Shown: positions 15,707-28,690 of the stretch, piece after piece
Layout: each line of letters starts with the position of its first letter
How positions within the stretch are numbered: position 1 is the stretch's first letter
Source of the DNA: Datnioides undecimradiatus
Taxonomy: Eukaryota > Chordata > Actinopteri > Lobotiformes > Datnioididae
Assembly (NCBI GenBank): GCA_008933995.1
Contig: WARS01000016.1
Location: 16,062,886-16,126,885, forward strand
Reading direction: 5' to 3'
Length of the DNA stretch: 64,000 nucleotides
Program-made: the position numbers and the translations under genes
Notes under the pieces: generated by a model
Told to the model about the DNA's origin: nothing
What the model saw: only the letters and a program-made list of their open reading frames with translations
Databases searched by the model: none

Positions 15707-16004
15707 ACCAAATGCTGAAAGTTGCTTTGGTGTGATTCTCTTAATATGGTGTACTAAAGACAGTACGGTGCGCGTTAACTTTGCACTTAGAAATTTCCGA
15801 CTGTCATAAACGCAGCATATATTCGACCGTTTTCCAAAAGATTCACAGTTGGGTTACCTAAAAATGAGCTAATTATCGGTAGGAGAAAGTAATAACAGTA
15901 ATTAATATTTATTAGACAGATAGCTTCAACATAATACAACCATGCTAAATTCAAAGAAAGGCTCTGAAAATAAACTAACTGATAGTTACGTGACCTTCTG
16001 AACT

Positions 16005-16091
16005 TGTGTGCGTGAACGTGCACGTGATTTTGAACGCGGCGAAAGTAGAGCCTCAGGCAATTTGGCTAACGTTAGCTGGTTTAAAAAATAG
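16005..16091 (+). promoter_or_regulatory. tdrd7: tdrd7 promoter and candidate non-coding first exon
   Basis: This short CpG-containing stretch holds a perfect CACGTG E-box at 16021-16026 and an overlapping GTGCAC palindrome. It ends in a good donor (GGTAAGG, exon end 16091). The coding exon has an acceptor at 16895, 15 bases before the ATG, so a non-coding first exon here is the simplest model. The transcription start is inferred. The next 800 bp (16092-16895) look like plain intron. Confidence 0.45.
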
Positions 16092-16910
16092 GTAAGGTGA
16101 ACATGGGAACATCTTAATCTGTATGCGAATGCTAATGAAAGGTTACGTTGTTAATAATGTGTTGGTTTTTGAAAGGTTAATAGTCGCCCGAAAAAAAACT
16201 TTATTTTACCGCAAATCTAGCTGCAAACGGACAGTTAGCCGTTAGCTAAGGCAGCCTGAACAGAGGATAGCCTGCCCCTTACGCGTCAGTGGTTTCATAG
16301 TTCACAGTGAGAACGCTATCTTAGTTTTACATGAAAATAGACAAAAAATGTGCCACGTTTCTGGCTTGAGACGGCAATGCTTGTGGATGTGAACTTGCAG
16401 TACTGTAATGCTAATACTCCGTATGCTAAATGTTCGCATTCGCAAATTAACGTTGAACGATTAACTGTTTCGCAGTAAGACAAACATGAATGTTTTGTTG
16501 ACTTTTGATAACTTTTTGTACAGAAAATGAGAAAAGGTGAAACGCTATATCTTGACTCTATCACCCAAAACTCACATTTTACATTATTCGATTTAGCTTA
16601 ATATTTATTGTGTACATGTGTTGAACTCTCTAAACTGTTAAGTACAACAGCAAACCTCCGCTCAATGTCATGTTAGCCAAATGGCTGTTGTTGTCTTCAA
16701 AAGTCAGAACAAATACAGCCCTAATAAGCCAGCCATAGCCTTGATTAAAATACAGCAGAATCCAGTGACATAAAAATAATAATGCACAGTGCTTTGAAAA
16801 CACATTTGGGAAACAATAAGCAAGTCAGAGATGTGCTAGTGTATTTTAAACCCCACTGATCTTTATTTCTGCCAACTGCTTTGTTTCTGTATTAGCGTGT
16901 ACCTAGAAAA

Positions 16911-19900
16911 ATGTCAGACAGCGAGTCCATCAAGAAGATGTTGCGGTCCGTTCTCCAGTCCAGCAAGACTGGTGTGTCCGTGAACACCCTCCAGTCAGAG
17001 TACCGGTCACTGTGCGGAGAGAACATCCCGCTGAAGAAGATGGGTTACTCAAAACTGGAGGACTACCTCCGGAGCATCCCCTCTGTGGTTCGCCTGGAGT
17101 ACCGCATGGGTCAGGTTGGTTTATTTTTAGTTATTTTTAAAGTAAGGTCACATTTTCCAGGCTATCTCAAATATATATCAGTGTAACAGTATTTCTGCTC
17201 TGTAGCTGACATGCTTTGCTGCAGTGTGTCAAGAGACTGCCCACATTGCTGAGCTGGTGGCCAAGCAGAAGAGCTCCAAGAAATCTGGTCGCTCCCAAGT
17301 CGTAAACTGCAGGATGAGATTTAAACCTTCAAACCCATATATGCTTAATGGTAGGAGACAGGTGACAGATTTATCCGCTTGCATGAGGGCGATGTCGCTG
17401 CAAGACCTTCACATTATAATAGTATCAAAGCATTTGGGACACAACTTTCTGTGTCCCACCTCCTCTTTTCCACTCTATCTTGACTTATTATTTCTGTTTT
17501 TCATGATTTTAGTGAAGCCAAGGTCATCTCTACGCCAACCCTCTGCTGCCGGTGCCCTTAACTGGCTAGCTCCGCGGGCCCATGGCGGCTACAGAGGCTT
17601 TAGTGCTTCAGGAGACTACAGGTGATCGATATCTGAATAATTGTTTATGTCAGCAACTGATGAGCAATAGCTGCACTTAGTCTTATAATTCAGTTATTGT
17701 CAGAGGAAACCTTTAAATGTTACATTTCAATCTCAGAGAATCAAGTGAAATGTAATCCTCTATTCACACATCATCTTTAGTAAATGCTGTGACAAGTAAA
17801 TCAAATTTTTCCTTGTGTTCTTCCCAAACACCAGGCAGTCAGACCAAAGGTTAAGCTCCATTACTCCTGTGGAACACAGACAACCAGCCTCCCAGTCAGC
17901 CATAAAACAGTGTGTCGTGCCTGTCAGGTGAACGTACACATGCGGACAAACATTATGAAGCTAAACTACTCTCTTCTACAGTGGAGACCAAAAGCTAGAG
18001 ATGGTTCTTTTTACTTTTGGTCCCCATTATATAAACAGTACTGTTTTTGCTGCGCTCATGGGTAATTATTTATTTGCGTTAGCAGACTGTATGCAATGAC
18101 ACCAGCACAAAATGGATGGAAATATTAGAATGTATCACCAGGCCAGCCTGTTTACTGATTTTACTTGTATATTTACTTCATCTTGATATTTATTATATCA
18201 AGAACCACATCAGCACATTTGTATTGAATGACAGCTTGCCACTCAAGTACTTCTATGTTGCCAACAGGAAGGAGAAGACCGTTGCAAACTGCCAGAAGCC
18301 CACAGGTATGAGGGACCTTCTTGATGTGTATCCTCCACAAATGTCAAAATATTGAACTGAAGAAAGTTCTTCAATAAAATCAATACCTGTCATACATATT
18401 AGAATGTCATACATGGCATAAAACAGAACTACATTTATATTAAGTCAAAACAATATACATGATGTGCTTGATGACTGAGCGCTTCATAACTGATAACTTT
18501 TAGCCAGTGCTGTTTGTTGACAGCAGACCTGTGTATAATATCAAAATTGGAAAATGCTGACAAAGCAAAACTCAGCCATCATTAAGCACACTAACAACAT
18601 GCTAAGTGTGTGCAAACTGTTTAAACATATTAGCACTTAACCTTCCATCTTCCTTTTTACACAAATTTTCACAGAGAAGCCTCCAGAACCCGTCTCTAAA
18701 CTCAACCAATCCCAGGTACAGTGAAGTCTTTCTGTTTTATGCTCACCTCTGCTTAAAACTGTCTTCACAGTTACACCCCTATTACAATGTTTGCACAAAT
18801 CAAAGAGTGCGCAACACTTGGGCCAAATCCCAATTTTTATTTTTTACTTTCTGGTTTCTATATGTGTTTTATTTATTTATATATTATTTATATGTGTGTT
18901 TTATTTATAAAACACATATAGAAATGGATGTAGAAATGGATATGGGATTTTAAAAAAAATCTAAACTCTGTCAAAGCACAAGGATGTTGTAGTGATTATT
19001 TATGTAGAATGTCCCCTTGCAGTCTTGTCCATATAGCGTGGAGCTGGTGCAGAACAGAGTAACTCAGCTCCTTGACAAATACTGTTCTGGGCTGTGGATG
19101 TCGAAACTGTCGGGGTTTTACAGTGAAATGTTCAGTCAGCAGCTCCACCCTCAGGTGCTCACTGATCTGGAGAAGTGGACACAGATTTGTACGGTGAGTC
19201 AGTAACTTGTATTTGTACATATACCTGTTATTTAGGTGCACAAGTTGATAAAGTTAGCTGTTTAATCCAAATACAGTTAAAGGTTCAATCAGAATTTTTT
19301 TTCTGTACTTATTCCCAACCTTAACAAGAAGTGATTTCAGTCAAAGTCTGTCTTCCTCTCTTTCCATCTGTGTCTTGCTATGTTGCCTTCACAGGTAGAG
19401 AAACATTCCAACATCTATCAAAAGGACCGCCTGATCTACCCTCTTCTGCCTCCTAAGCCATCTGCCAATTATAGAAGTAACACCACCCGTCCAACATCAC
19501 CCGCTGATTCAAGCACCATCATTTCACCCATATCTTCACGTCCTTCAACACCTGAGCCACCTTCAACCACCCACCCTTCTTTCCCTGTTCCTAAACCTAG
19601 AGTTTCCTCCCAAAAGCCCTTAGCTAAACCCACATTCATTTTTCCTCTTCAGCCCCCTGCTGCCAAATCAGGTAAACCGTTGTCATTAGTCACATTGCGT
19701 AGCCCTGCCCACAACCCAGCTCTGGCTCCTGTGCTGCCCCCCTGTGTCAATCGTGCAGTCAGCACAGATGGTGGAGGTGAAGAAAATCACAGCGTGCCTA
19801 CTTCCCACAATCACAATCGAAAGCCTCAGCCCTTATCTCCAACCTGGACTTTCCCTGCATCATCCAGTGCCCCTCCACAGGCTTCCTCCCAACCTGGCCC

Positions 19901-22900
19901 TGACATTTTACCCCTTTTAAAAGCCACCTTCTCCCCTTCCTCCGATTCTGCCCTTTCTCCTCCCTCAAAATCTTCTGCTGTTGTTGTGTCAACTGAGGTG
20001 CGTCAGAGAATAAAGGAGCTTCTGTCTAAGTACAGCCATGGTCTGTGGGCCCATGCTTTGCCCAAACTCTTCATGGACACATACAAGGAACCATTTCCTG
20101 AACACATTCTGGACAACTTGTCTCTGTTAGTGGATATTTGTACTATTGAGTACCCCATAGTGCACAACAAAAAGAAGGTAAGTGAAGGAGATGGGACAAT
20201 AGTAGTATGGAGAAAGCCTTTTTAAGTCTTTAAATATTTGCATTTATTGATGTGTTTGTCATTGTATGTACTTTCCTTTGGTCAGGCCATTCTGTATAAC
20301 TGCAGCAGAGCAGCCACAGAAGCAACAGAGAGCCAAGACAGCCAACAATGCAGGAGCCATCCACTTCCCTCAGGTCTGGAGGTCCTGAGCTCTGTGGCTC
20401 CTCCCTGTTTGGTTCTTCCCTCAGAGCAGTACCCCTCTGTGCTGGTTACTGATGCTAAAAACAGTAATGCGGTTACTATAAGGTGAGACACATAATAATC
20501 TTGCAGACATGCAAATGTCATTAATTGCCCCTAATGATAAGACTAAATGATAATTACGAAATTTCCCTCAGGGGATTATAAAGTACTTCTATTCTATTCG
20601 ATTCTATTCTATTCGATTCTATTCTATAAATAAAAGTTTTATGGGGAATCTTTCATTGCAAAATATTGGTGATTACACCATCAAATATGATGAACTTGTG
20701 TTTTCTTTGTTACAAGGTTTTTCAAGACTGCCAAGCACAAGTTGAGCTGAAAAACAAAGTATTTATCTCTTTGCTCAGATATGTAGGTGAGAACTATTCC
20801 AATGCCCAGGAGGCCATGGAGGACGCCATGCAGTCCTTCTACAATGAAAGCTCCACTTACCGTCCTCTGTCCAACCCAGTTGTTGGTCAGCTGGTGGCAG
20901 TGAGAGGGGAGGATGGAGATGAGCTGGCCAGAGCTCAGGTCATAGAGGTTGTGGCTCCAAATAAAGCAAAGGTAAAGCTTGTTCAGTACGTTGTCTGTAG
21001 TTTTTTTTTTTGTTTGTTTGTTTGTTTGTTTGTTTTGTTTTAAAAAAAATATGTTTATGTTGGGCATTGTCAAGAAGCCAATTTTGTTCACTCTAACTAA
21101 AACAGAAACCCTGGAAAGATAAGTGTGTAAACCTTTTTAGTGCTTTATGATGTCTGATCAGAATTGTAGACTTCTAAGGCTTCTGGCCTGGGACACAGCT
21201 TATGGTGATTTTTAATTTTTTTGGAAGAAGATATTTTGTGCAGAATGGCCAGTGACTTTTCTCTGTCTGTTTGCCAGATATACTACGTGGACTATGGCTT
21301 CTCTGTGGAAACCAGTAGGACTAATCTGCTGGAACTGCACCAGGACTTTCTATCTTTGCCATTCCAGGCCATAAATGTTAGACTTGCAGGTACATAGACT
21401 GGGAAATGACTTAAGGACTTCATATGTGACTGATCTAGATGAAAGATGTCACAAAAGACAGTATTTACAGAAGTACCAGCAGAAAGATATACAACATATT
21501 GTAGGTCAAGAATCATTAATGGCCCTGCTACACTTGTCCTTCTTCTCCCTCGTAACTCTTTGTACTTCTTCTTCCCTTCCATCCTCTAGGTCTAGAGGCA
21601 TTCAGCTCCCATCCACTGGTGCTGTCATCTTTGGAGAAATTGGCAGTTGGAAAGATCCTGCTGATGGAGCCAGTAGAGCCGTGTCAAGAGAATGAGATTC
21701 CCATGGCAGTGCTGTACGACACTTCGCAGGATGATGACGTCAACATAAACTCCACCTGCCTGAAGGCCCTGCAGGACAAGACCATGAACAATCCTTTGAC
21801 TGTAAGGATGGTGGCGTTAACTCCATATATAGTGAAAATGCACACATAAAAGCAATAAAGCAGCAACAAAGAGGCAGTTTTTCATATTTTTAATTTGGCT
21901 TAGCTTCTAGTGAGTGGTGCTGTTCTCATCTTACTCAGTTAACAATAGCCAGTTGTATTTCAGAAGTGAAGTATTAGATTTGATGATTTTATTAAGTTAG
22001 AATTACAATCAACGACTTACCAGCCATGAATGTGACGCACTGTGTTATCAAAACCCTGTCTGTTATCTAACATGAATCTTTCTGTTGCCTGTAGGTAAAT
22101 GCTACGTATCAAGATGTGCGTGTCACAAATGTGTGTGCAGATGGTATCATTTACTGCCAGCTGCCCTCCAGAGGAACTGCAAGACTCAGCAAGTTACTGG
22201 AAGAAACAGAGGCCATCTTTACCTCCCAGGTAGACTGCATGAGTTTATGAGTAATTCCAATTGCCTTTGTGCTTAAACAGTGTTATTGGACAATTTACAA
22301 CAACTTGGTTATTTAAACCAAGGTCTGTGAATTTGAGGGGAAAAAAAACCTAGAATGAGACTGGTCATTGTTTAAGTTCTTTATTTAGTCTTTTTCTTTA
22401 ATGTTTGACAGGAGACCAGACAGTCAGCCATCATAGTAACCCAGCACAACTGAGAAGTGCCCCAGCACAAATTTAACAAACTTACTATAGTTGTGGCAAT
22501 TCAGTGACTACACAGTAAAGTCAAATTTGTGCATTTTAAGGGGATTGAACAGCCTCTCCTTATTCCAAGCATCCCACTTAAGGCACATGAAAACTATACT
22601 CCTGGCTTTCTCTGTGCTATGCTATTCTCGACTATACTATACTAAACTTTATTACAAGGTGCTATTACATTGTTTTTGGACAGTGTCTGCTGTTCCTGTA
22701 ACTGTAATAACTATAGTTAGTTCTCTAATTAAGTGACACAAAGCATCAGTTCAATATCTGACATCTTGTATGAGTTGGGGTTTTATTAAGTATACGTGTA
22801 TAATAAAATTGGATATGTGTGGGTGATTAGAGCCTGTGTTCAAGGATGGTCTTTGACATCAAATATCTGGCCACCTACCTACCCCAGGCTGATGTCCCTG

Positions 22901-25900
22901 GCCCCTTCCCAGTCAACACTCTTGACTGAAGTGGTGCTTATCACCAATGTCGGTTCTGTCTCGTAGTTAGAAATATTGCCATTTCCCCGCAGCTGCTACA
23001 GCTGATTTCTTAATTAACTCCAGTTTTACACAGTATAAAGGTAGGTGGTCTTACAGTATGTGTAACTGTGTTGTCAATCTTCTTTCAAGATGACATCTGA
23101 ATGCCTGGTGTCAAGACCCATCAGTGGCAAATTCTATCTAGCCCGCCATAAAGGAAAGTGGTCCAGAGTGGAGGTAAAAAAAAAAAAAGAATCTTTAAAA
23201 TGTATTTCTTTCAAAAACCCAAATTTAAAAAGCTCACATTTGTTTAAGACATTGAAAGTATTGAGAAATCATATTATTGACCAGTTTATGATCATATTTC
23301 ACCCATTTGCGTGTTGTTACTTTTGTTTTCAGATAATCAACATGTACGCCAACAGAGTGATGGAAATTTTTTTTATTGACTTGGGTGTGTCAGCAACTGT
23401 AGAGGTCACTGATCTCAGAGAGATCCCCCCTCTTTTCCTCAAAGACTTTACCATCATCCCACCACAGGTCAGTAGTTTCTGCGTGATCCTGTGTCAGTTA
23501 TTACACTTTAATACTCAATCACTCCACTGGTTATAGAAGCATCTTTCATCTGTTCGTTGATTTGAGCTTTGTTCTGATTTGAGTTTTTCTTGTGTGTTGT
23601 TTCTCCCCTAAGGTTATTAAATGCCGCCTGGCTGACCTCAAAGTTCCAGAGGGAGACTGGAGCTTGGAGGCCGTTCTGTGGGTGAAGGAGGCTATTTTGG
23701 GATCCAAAGACTGTAAAATTAAGGTAACACACTGGTACATAAAGGTAACGCATATCAAAGATAAACTTTTTTGTCCTTTATGTCCCACGAGGATGCATTG
23801 GGATGAATGTGCACGGTTACAAGAGCTGCCTAGAGGCAGATTTCTGCTGAAAGCTTATTACGTGTTTTATCGTAGATTGTTTTTACCACTGAGGCAAAAA
23901 AATATTTTGACTGTGTTGCTTTAAGTTACACAAAAAATACCACACACTGGTTAAGTTCACTACATACTTTACTGACCTCCACAGTAATGTATATCAGTCC
24001 AATAGAGCATCGTTGGGATGTGTTGGAATGGGATATTTGACTCATGAATGTGTAGCCAACACATCTGTCATGTCAATATGGGGCAGAATGTCCAGACTCC
24101 AGCACCTTGGTGAATCCTTGCCATGAAGAATTCAGGCTGCTGTAGTGGCTGGAGGGGTCCTTCCTTGGGGGTTGGGACCTTTTTAGCAATGTGCATCTAC
24201 AGTGTGGCCACTGGCAGTGTATTGGAGTTGTGCTGATGTAGCTCTAAATACTCCAAATGTAAACAGTGCAAATCAAGTTTTCCAGTAAGACCTGTAAGAT
24301 CGAGAACAGTGCATACCATGACACTGGCCCAAAGGTCTGTTTAACATTCTCCCTCTCTTCCCTTACTTGAGATCTTGAAATTAGACCAGCACAAAGGGGA
24401 CTTGCTGGTCTACATGTATCTCTTCATTGGCACTGATAGTCAGGAGCTGGACAAGAGCATCAACCATCAGCTGGCCCAGTCAGAGTTGTGGCGCAGACTC
24501 ACAAAACACAACACGATCACCAGCAGTAAATGCAGCGTGGATACAGGTAACACTGAGCATGACATGAAATCAGTCTGTTCTGGATCTGGTATAGTTTCCA
24601 CCAACAGTCAATATTTAAATACATGATTAAGTTTGGTTTAAGCTTTGTTTGAGAGATTTTGTATTTTCTCCCAACTGTTCCATCATGTGAAGTCAAGGTT
24701 TTAGGACAGTGAGACATTTTTGTTGTTTTGATTTCATATTTAAGCACAGCGTCTTTGAGGTTAAAGTATTGACACAGCTTTAATCTGAGGGTGTTTTCAT
24801 GTACCTGTGTTTTCCTAATTGCTAGGACTTAGTGCTCTAGTGGACAAGTTGACTATCAGCAGCTTGGATTCAAACCCCACTGTCAAGGTCTCCAACCGCC
24901 TTCTCCATGGAACAGAGGACTCATCTACTCCACGTACAGCAACCAAAACTGGGGTGCAGCCACTTCCAATGCCTCCCCCGCTTGAGGTCCCGCAGGTGTG
25001 TGGAGTTGGAGGAACATTCTCCAAGGGCTCACTTATCGCACTCTCACCTTTTTAAGAAACCGATTTCTCCATGATGTGTGGATCATCTGTGGAAGTGCTT
25101 CAAGATAGGCAGGCGGGGCATATTGCTGGGAGGAACTTGAATTTCCACGGGATTTTTCATTTCACCTTGACAAGCAAGCTCAATCTTAATCTAACTGCAC
25201 ACATCATATATTTGCCAGTTTCCAGTGTCGCCAGACTGCAGCCAATTCACTTTTTGTGCACACTTAGTTTTGACATACATTTTGACCATAGAATAATTGT
25301 TGTTTCTTCTTAGAAACAGGTGGAGAAAGCAAATCATCAGCCAAATAGAAATGAACAATAAACAAAGCCTTAAATGCACTTCATTCTCCTCCTTCAGCCT
25401 GGTCAGAATATGGATGTGTTTGTGCCAGTGGCCTGTCACCCTGGTTACTTTGTGCTGCAGCCATGGCAGGATCTGCATAAGCTGGTGGTGTTGATGGGAG
25501 AGATGATCCTCTACTACAACCAGACGTGGAAGACCAGTACAACCCCACATATCCAGAAAGGGGAGGTCTACGCTGCCAAATTGGACAAGAAGTAGGTCGT
25601 TCTCACCTGATGCAAACCTGACAAATCAGACCTGTTTCATCATTGACAATCTACCCTTATAATTTCTGTAATATTGTGACCATAACAAGTAAATAATGAA
25701 ATCTCATAACCAAACTACAATAGCTGCTAAAACAGTAGATAATATAATAGATAATAGAGCACTTTTCAGCATTTATATACATATGAGGAAAAGTGGCTTT
25801 TCTTAACTGATGCTTGCCTCTCTCTAGTTGGCACCGTGTACAGGTAAAGGGAATTCTGGCCAACGGGTTGGTTTCTGTCTACGAACTGGACCACGGAAAA

Positions 25901-26654
25901 CATGAGCTGGTGCAAAATACTATGCTCCAGCCTCTAATTGAGGAATTCAGACAGCTACCTTTCCAGGCCATCACCGCACAACTGGCAGGTGAGTTAGAAC
26001 ATAGATCGCTTCAATGTTTTATATGCATTCAGGCAGTGCTAAGTAAAATATTGTCAGCCTAATAGCATATCTGCCTATCTCAATTTGGCCAAAACATGAG
26101 TTAGGCAGATATGCTATTAGGCTGACGATATGTAACAGCTAGTGTGATGAAATGCCGTCGTAGGTTGAACTATGTTTATTGTCAGAATTAAGTCATTTTT
26201 AGCCATGGGATTAAGATTTTGGTTACTCCAGTCATTCTCCACCCTAGTTTAATGTAGTTTTATTATTAATTTCTCAAATTAAACAAGCCGTCTTTATTTA
26301 ATACGAGCAGTCTCATCCCTGCCTCATCCTTGTCTGTTAATTTATTATTCATGCGATAAAACATGCTTGAGCTGCTTTGGTTCTCCCTTTTTACTCAATA
26401 CTCCTCCTGGTCGTCCTGCAGGTGTAACACAGCACCAGTGGTCAGAGGAGGCCTCAATGTTATTCAGAAATCATGTGGAGGATCGAGCAATGGTAGCCCA
26501 GGTGGAGAGTGTTCAGGAGGCGTCAGAGGTTAAAGGTGAGCTGTGGGAACGCAGGTTAACAGTTTACCTGGTGGACACCACGTTGGAGGAAAGGGACATC
26601 TGGATTCACACCATCATGGCAGACATCGGTGGTGAGCTGTCAACGGCAGCCTAG
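16911..26654 (+). CDS. tdrd7: Tudor domain-containing protein 7
   Basis: TDRD7 is a scaffold of germ granules/chromatoid bodies and of lens RNA granules. The 21 exons are 16911-17114, 17206-17350, 17513-17621, 17835-17927, 18268-18305, 18675-18715, 19023-19193, 19395-20177, 20286-20482, 20779-20971, 21278-21389, 21590-21801, 22095-22229, 23090-23173, 23333-23467, 23613-23723, 24372-24546, 24826-24995, 25398-25591, 25828-25988 and 26422-26654. They join in phase to 1231 residues, longer than human (about 1100). LOTUS/OST-HTH domains lie at about residues 3-70, 212-285 and 465-540, and the repeated core GLW or its equivalent is visible in the second and third. Tudor domains lie at about 620-710 (YYVDYG), 815-900 (FFIDLG) and 1085-1155 (VYELDHG). 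The 783-bp exon 8 encodes a Pro/Ser/Thr-rich linker between LOTUS 2 and 3. A few small exons (18268, 18675) rest only on splice and phase logic. Which teleost copy (a or b) is undetermined. Confidence 0.92.
18856..18923. repeat. AT-rich inverted repeat in a tdrd7 intron
   Basis: 17-bp perfect arms at 18856-18872 and 18907-18923 flank a 34-bp AT-rich centre. It lies in the intron between the exons ending 18715 and starting 19023. The low complexity makes chance or slippage plausible. Confidence 0.7.
20587..20628. repeat. (TTCTA)n-type pentanucleotide repeat in a tdrd7 intron
   Basis: About eight imperfect copies of TTCTA/TTCGA lie between the exons ending 20482 and starting 20779. Confidence 0.85.
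21001..21041. repeat. T tract and (TTTG)n repeat in a tdrd7 intron
   Basis: A run of T followed by about seven TTTG units lies 30 bp after the donor at 20971. Confidence 0.9.
23990..24200 (+). mobile_element. decayed Tc1/mariner-type transposase fragment in a tdrd7 intron
   Basis: From 23999 one frame reads [13 protein letters not shown] and then stops; Tc1 transposases typically carry NPIE.LW..L at this point. From about 24073 another frame reads [17 protein letters not shown], a stop, then [10 protein letters not shown], resembling the C-terminal W...ESMPRR...V.A.GG block of Tc1 elements. The two parts are in different frames with an in-frame stop, so this is an inactive relic inside the intron between the exons ending 23723 and starting 24372. 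Terminal inverted repeats were not found. Confidence 0.6.
26053..26126. repeat. perfect 25-bp inverted repeat (hairpin) in tdrd7 intron 20
   Basis: Arms at 26053-26077 and 26102-26126 are perfectly complementary and are separated by 24 bp. Complementarity continues outward a few bases with one mismatch. It lies in the intron between 25988 and 26422. It could be a small palindromic MITE, an inverted duplication or a transcribed hairpin. Confidence 0.9.
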
Positions 26655-27328
26655 GATATCCTCTCATGAATGTTGGGAAATTAACCAGCAAGTTGACTGT
26701 GTGACTGCATGTCATTCACACAAAAAGTATTTTTGAACCAACAACAATTTTTCTGGTTCTTGTCTTATTCTGTAAACGCGAAAGCGAAAGTGCTTTGTGA
26801 ACTTTGGAAGACAAAAGTCACTTTCCTTATTTTCAGCTTTCTAGGTCTAGTAGACAAATGGCATGTCAGCGTGAGTGAAACGTTTTGTTGGGGAGTTCAT
26901 TTTTTTTCTTAATTGGACAACTGGAGTTCCTTGTCTGGCCATGTGCAGACATGCAGTAGAACTGCAGTAGAACTCTAAATTAATTAGGAAGAAGATGGAA
27001 AACAGTACACACCATCAAATAATACTCTGGTTAGTCTTACAGTTAACCATTTTGAAACTAACCCATCTCAATCTAATTTAAATCTTTTTTTGTTTGTTAA
27101 GGGTAAGTCACCTGTGTGTTGCATGATTTGTTGTGTTATATGACTTCACCTCCTCATCTAAGTTGTTTTTGTTTGCGGTGTCTAATGCATGCAATGGTGT
27201 GGCTCATTTTGCACTTAACTGGAATCTGACAGAATAACAACAGCAATAATCTACATAGCTGTCAAAAGGCCATTGATGGGAACACCTTGTTTAATATTGT
27301 CCTGTGTTATGTTGATTAGTTGAATAAA
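26655..27328 (+). other. tdrd7: tdrd7 3' untranslated region
   Basis: The region runs from the stop codon at 26652-26654 to an AATAAA at 27323-27328. It is AT-rich with no credible ORF. The end point is inferred from the signal only. Confidence 0.55.
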
Positions 27329-28690
27329 TTTCTAGCGTTTCAAAATATAAAGCTGTTCACAAGTTGTTCTTGGTCTATTAAAAAATATAGATGAAGCGGT
27401 GCACTTTGACTGAATGCTTTGAATAGGTTCTTTTTGCCAAGGGGTCATCCGTCAGAAGAGCCAGCTAACAGGCAGGCAATTTGAATTTTCCTATCTTTTA
27501 AATGACTGACATTTGGTAGAATGGACTCACTTTAGAGTGTGACCATGCATTTAACCACATCCCACCTGGCTTGACCTCAGCAGCTCATATCAGTCCGTGC
27601 CATACTTCAGATAAATTTTAAAGACATTTCCGTTATTTTGCTCTTCTACTCCACTGCATTTCAGGGGGCTATATACCTCGTAGTCAACCATATTTATAGT
27701 ACAACTGTAGTTATGGATTAATTTTCATAAACGTGCATTATCCATTGTTAAAGGGAAAAACGTTTCCAAACCAAAATCCAAAATGTGAGACAAATATTAG
27801 CTGAGGTTAGCAGGGGTTTGTTTTTTCTTCTTTCCCATAAATCAGAGTTAACTGCATTATGCTTAACTTTGTATTTGTACTGAAAAGTATATGAAAAGTG
27901 TGTCAATCAGCTGTGTGTTCTAAACTGCAATTACATGTTGCCACGCTGATCGTAACTGCTGTGTACACCTGATTCAGAGTGAGAACAATGTGGAGTCTAA
28001 TCCGAAACTCCTTCTACCTGAACAGTCGCTTAATTCTTGTTTGTCTTCATGGTGATATCTCGAGAAATGGGAGACACTGCTGAGTACATACTGTAAAAAT
28101 TGTGTGTGTAGTGTCAGAAAAGTGACAAGTGAATTAGTAGCTTCATGTAGTTTATGCACGATTTTGCCACCTTTAGACAGGCTTATTCCTCTGTTTCAGT
28201 CCTTGGCTCATTAGTTTAGCTAATCTTAACAAGGCTAAGCTAACTGGCGCCCCAGGTAGCTATAGCTTTAATGGTAATGTTGAAGCTGCAGCCATTAATT
28301 AACTTCTGAACAAGGGTAACTCATTATGTCAAAGCGACAGAGAGAAAATGTAATCATATTTCCCAAAATGTCGAAACCTTTACTTAATATTTCACTGATA
28401 ATAGACCTATTTTCTACTTTGGGCTCACTTAGATGGTGACTAAACCTTCATAGAGTGTGTTAATAAAATCATTTGACTATCTTCACCATCGCACCGCGTC
28501 AGTGTGTCAGAAAACGCACTGCCACTATAAGAAGAAAGCTGGAGTGGATCAAAACTACTGGTAAGCGTAGGCCTGCCCACATAAATTATATAGTTTATCA
28601 GATTAAATGATTGAGGGCGAGTGTGTCCGATAATGGATGCCCCTTGGTGACATCACTGGAGTGACAGGGCAGCCGTGTTGGGGGAAGGAG
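27329..28690. other. intergenic region between tdrd7 and tmod1
   Basis: About 1.36 kb without a credible gene. It is AT-rich until about 28480 and then becomes steadily more G-rich toward the candidate tmod1 promoter. No recognised mobile element was seen. Confidence 0.5.

Noticed and set aside
18907-18923. AT-rich inverted repeat as a functional hairpin
   Set aside because: The arms are low-complexity TA/TTTTA sequence and could arise by slippage; it is listed only as a repeat.
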